From a virus: a stretch of 25,900 bases of DNA. This document shows, in pieces, positions 24,089 to 25,900 of the stretch; positions within the stretch are counted from its first letter, which is position 1; the number at the start of each line of letters is the position of its first letter. The notes under the pieces were generated by a model. The model ran no database searches, was not told where the DNA came from, and saw nothing but the letters and a program-made list of their open reading frames with translations. The stretch spans positions 1 through 25,900 of IMG/VR virus record IMGVR_UViG_3300025326_000186. One strand, given 5' to 3'. The position numbers and the translations under genes are program-made.

Positions 24089-25544
24089 AGTACCAATCGG
24101 TCGCGCTCGTCTCCGCATCCCGCCAGCTCGGCGCCCCGAAGAGGCCCGTCACTTCGCTCGGCCACAGCCCGAAGGTGCCCTTGAACATCCCGCAGGCCCG
24201 TTTGATTGGCCAGCCCTTCGCCCGTGCGATGTGGACGCACTTGTCCCAGACCCGTTGCTTGCCGACGAGTGAGTAGCTGCCGACGTTCTGGTGCCGGCGG
24301 ATCTCTGTCAGTTCGCCGCGTTTGGTGGCGAGTGCTTGCGGCGCTCGCCGCGGCGCCGGCGTGCCGCACTGCGGGCAGAGCTTCTTGCCGGAGTAGACCG
24401 CATGGCAGTTCGGGCAGCGGATCGTCCGGGCGGCCCGGTCGGCCGCGATCTTGGCCTTCTCCTTCTTGGGCCGCTCGTGGAGATCCCAGAGGAGGTCTTC
24501 GTCCGGTAGCCCGTGCTCGAGCGCACAGCCGGAATGGTCGAGGATCATCGCGTCGATCTTGGATTCGTGCGGCCGTTGGATCCTGCCGGCCATCTGGCGA
24601 TAGAGGACCAGTGATTTCGTCGGACGGGCGATCACGGTGCAGGATGCCCGCGGGATGTCCGTGCCCTCGGTGAAGATCATGCAGTTGCAGAGGACTTCAA
24701 GCTCGCCCTGGTTGAATTGATCCACGATGCGGTCGCGGTCGAGCGGATCCATCTCGCCGTCAACGTGGTCGGCCTTCACGCCGGCCTTGACGAATTGCTC
24801 GCAAAGGTGCTGGCTGTGGGCGATCGTGACCGCGTAGACGAAAGTCGGGCGGCGTTCGGCCTTGTCGAGCCAGGTCTGCACGATGTCACCGACGAGCTGC
24901 GTCCGGTCCATGCGGCCGGCGAGCTGCTTCTCGTGGTAATCGCCCGCGACGATCTGGACGCCCTTCAAGTCCGGCAGGCTCGGGGCGAACACGCGGGTGG
25001 GTACGAGAAAGCCCTGCTGGATCAGTTCGGCGTAGCTGGAGCACGGCACGATCTCTTCGAAGAGATCGCCCAACGGAGCCCCGCTCTTGCGCGCCGGCGT
25101 CGCGGTGAGGCCGATCACGACCGCACAGGGGTACGCCTTGATGATCTTCGTCCAGGTGACGGCGCTGCTGTGGTGGGCTTCATCGACGATCAGGAGATCC
25201 GCCGGCGGTGGCGAGAGCACGCCCTTGCGCAGCCGCGTCGAGAGCGTCTGGACGGACGCGATCTGCACGGGGGCGGAGTGGTTGCGGCGTTTGTCGGCAC
25301 CCATCAGGATGCCGTGCTGGACTCCGTAGGCTTGGAGCTTGCTCGCGGCCTGGTTCACCAACTCCCGGCGGTGACAGATGAACAGGGCGCAGCGGCCCTT
25401 GGCGACGGCCGATTGGATCATCGCGGCGATGGCGACGGTTTTGCCCGAGCCCGTGGGCGCACAGAGGATCAGCCGCCGGCGGCCCTGGCGGATGGACTCG
25501 CGGAGGTCTTCGAGGGCCTTGGACTGGTAGGGGCGGAGGATCAT
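23982..25544 (-). CDS. Superfamily 2 DEAH-box helicase with zinc ribbon
   Basis: The 520-residue protein is an ATP-dependent nucleic acid translocase. Motifs seen: Q-like LRPYQ (3-7), motif I APTGSGKT (29-36), Ia HRRELVNQ (58-65), motif II DEAH (121-124), motif III TATPAR (147-152), motif V FTEGTDIPRA (291-300) and motif VI QMAGRIQR (317-324). A CPNC...CPQC zinc ribbon (C377, C380, C390, C393) and a helical domain with KGWPIKRA follow. The last about 35 residues are Ser/Pro/Ala-rich and antisense to the Bbp19-like gene, so they may not be functional. It is the only clear minus-strand gene and probably belongs to a replication module. No Shine-Dalgarno precedes ATG 25544. That ATG overlaps the stop of the repeat ORF (ATGA). 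Confidence 0.9.
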   Translation of the reverse strand: MILRPYQSKALEDLRESIRQGRRRLILCAPTGSGKTVAIAAMIQSAVAKGRCALFICHRRELVNQAASKLQAYGVQHGILMGADKRRNHSAPVQIASVQTLSTRLRKGVLSPPPADLLIVDEAHHSSAVTWTKIIKAYPCAVVIGLTATPARKSGAPLGDLFEEIVPCSSYAELIQQGFLVPTRVFAPSLPDLKGVQIVAGDYHEKQLAGRMDRTQLVGDIVQTWLDKAERRPTFVYAVTIAHSQHLCEQFVKAGVKADHVDGEMDPLDRDRIVDQFNQGELEVLCNCMIFTEGTDIPRASCTVIARPTKSLVLYRQMAGRIQRPHESKIDAMILDHSGCALEHGLPDEDLLWDLHERPKKEKAKIAADRAARTIRCPNCHAVYSGKKLCPQCGTPAPRRAPQALATKRGELTEIRRHQNVGSYSLVGKQRVWDKCVHIARAKGWPIKRACGMFKGTFGLWPSEVTGLFGAPSWRDAETSATDWYFSRMHRSRSPGTSVPGSPAPHPPASEASASPASPG

Positions 25545-25855
25545 TGGATCATGGGTTGGTTCGTTGGTTGGGCTCGCTCGGGCGTCTTGCGTTTGTCTTG
25601 GCGCGTGGCTCGCTCCTGCGCACTGCGTTTGTCAGGATGAGTGGCTCGCTCTGGTGGTATGCGTTTATCTGATCGACTGGCTCGCTCCGTCTTCCTGCGT
25701 TTGTCCGAATCCATGGCTCGCTCGTAGTAGATGCGTTTGTCGTCGGCGGTGGCTCGCTCGACAGGCTTGCGTTTGTCCGCGAACTTGGCTCGCTCTGCTG
25801 TGATGCGTTTGTCTTGTACCCTGGCTCGCTCTTTGTCGCATGCGTTTGTCGCCAT
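25541..25855 (-). CDS. Possible 12-residue repeat protein (DKR-xxx-ERA-xxx) read from the array; doubtful as a gene
   Basis: The minus-strand frame starting at ATG 25855 (TTG 25858 is an in-frame alternative) gives about 104 residues. It contains seven tandem DKRxxxERAxxx units in which DKR and ERA are fixed and the x positions vary freely. In favour of a gene: no stop over seven units, and the TGA at 25541-25543 overlaps the helicase ATG as ATGA. Against: the first B motif (25841-25850) is in another frame because one spacer is 9 nt. The next unit upstream contains TAA in the DKR frame. The same sequence is also open on the plus strand. Fixed codons include AAA for Lys and CGA for Arg, unlike the rest of the phage. 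There is no convincing Shine-Dalgarno. The frame may be incidental to a DNA or RNA array. Confidence 0.3.
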   Translation of the reverse strand: MATNACDKERARVQDKRITAERAKFADKRKPVERATADDKRIYYERAMDSDKRRKTERASRSDKRIPPERATHPDKRSAQERATRQDKRKTPERAQPTNQPMIQ

Positions 25856-25900
25856 CAATGGCTCGCTCTTTCATAGTGCGTTAGTCATAGGGTGTGGCTC
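25552..25900. repeat. Alternating two-motif array with 8-bp unique spacers (36-bp period), truncated by the window end
   Basis: Motif A (TGGCTCGCTC) starts at 25570, 25606, 25642, 25678, 25714, 25750, 25786, 25822, 25859 and, cut off, 25895. Motif B (TGCGTTTGTC) starts at 25588, 25624, 25660, 25696, 25732, 25768, 25804, 25841 and 25877. All copies point the same way and strictly alternate. The spacers between them are 8 bp, except 9 bp at 25832-25840, and no two are alike. Only three substitutions occur in the 180 motif positions (first base of A at 25570, one base in the B copies at 25660 and 25877). The stretch 25552-25569 holds degenerate motif-like sequence (TGGGTTGGTT, TGGTTCGTTG), as at the worn end of an array. 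A and B share 5 of 10 bases. The period is 18 bp per half-unit, not a whole number of helical turns. There is no dyad symmetry. Function unknown. Confidence 0.95.

Noticed and set aside
24717-25640. 307-residue plus-strand ORF opposite the helicase
   Set aside because: The helicase motifs on the minus strand are unambiguous, and this frame shows no recognisable motif.
25564-25803. Plus-strand ORF with WLAxxxCVCxxx repeats
   Set aside because: It is the reverse reading of the same array. It carries no ribosome site, is explained by the fixed 10-mers, and is broken by the same 9-nt spacer.
25552-25900. Canonical CRISPR array
   Set aside because: The repeats are only 10 bp and of two alternating types, the spacers are 8 bp, there is no palindromic repeat, and no cas gene is in view. 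Described CRISPR repeats and spacers are about three times longer.

Overview
The window is 25.9 kb of GC-rich DNA from a tailed phage with the virion gene set of a T7-like podovirus (class Caudoviricetes). It is probably an uncultured environmental or metagenomic phage. Genes are tightly packed, with ATGA, GTGA or TGATG start/stop overlaps at most junctions. Nearly everything from 1 to 24088 lies on the + strand. I see no integrase, att site, tRNA, host gene, lysis gene or RNA polymerase, so neither host nor lifestyle can be fixed. Codon use (lysine almost always AAG, G/C-rich third positions) suggests a high-GC host. Both ends of the window cut through features.

Layout. 2-1338: end of an unknown gene, a small unknown gene, and the scaffold gene. 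1339-1513: the only long gap inside the virion block, with a candidate sigma70-type promoter and a chain of predicted RNA hairpins in front of the capsid gene. 1514-7444: major capsid, two paralogous small virion proteins (decoration candidates), an unknown small virion protein, two LamG-like proteins flanking a conserved virion protein, and a 485-residue repeat-containing structural protein. 7448-10741: tail tubular proteins A and B. 10731-18413: the T7 gp13/gp14/gp15/gp16-like internal virion (ejectosome) series; the last carries a probable ADP-ribosyltransferase-like domain with unusual codon use. 18413-20143: tail fibre. 20140-24088: large terminase, three small proteins, portal, and a Bbp19-like protein. 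23982-25544 (minus strand): an SF2 DEAH helicase with a zinc ribbon, overlapping the Bbp19-like gene tail to tail.

The most unusual element is at the right end, directly upstream of the helicase (about 25552-25900, running off the window). It is an array of two alternating, nearly invariant 10-bp motifs (TGGCTCGCTC and TGCGTTTGTC). They are separated by 8-bp spacers that are all different, giving an 18-bp half-unit and a 36-bp unit. There are nine full copies of each motif and a tenth partial A copy, with only 3 substitutions in 180 motif positions. On the minus strand part of it reads as a 12-residue DKR-xxx-ERA-xxx repeat whose stop overlaps the helicase start as ATGA. However, a 9-nt spacer and an in-frame TAA break that frame while the DNA motifs stay intact, and the fixed codons include AAA, which the phage otherwise avoids. 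It is not a CRISPR array, and I know of no described element with this architecture.

The virion genes together encode assembly of the head (scaffold, capsid, decoration candidates, portal, terminase), the short tail (tubular A and B, fibre) and the ejected internal proteins. The minus-strand helicase probably marks the edge of a replication module outside the window.
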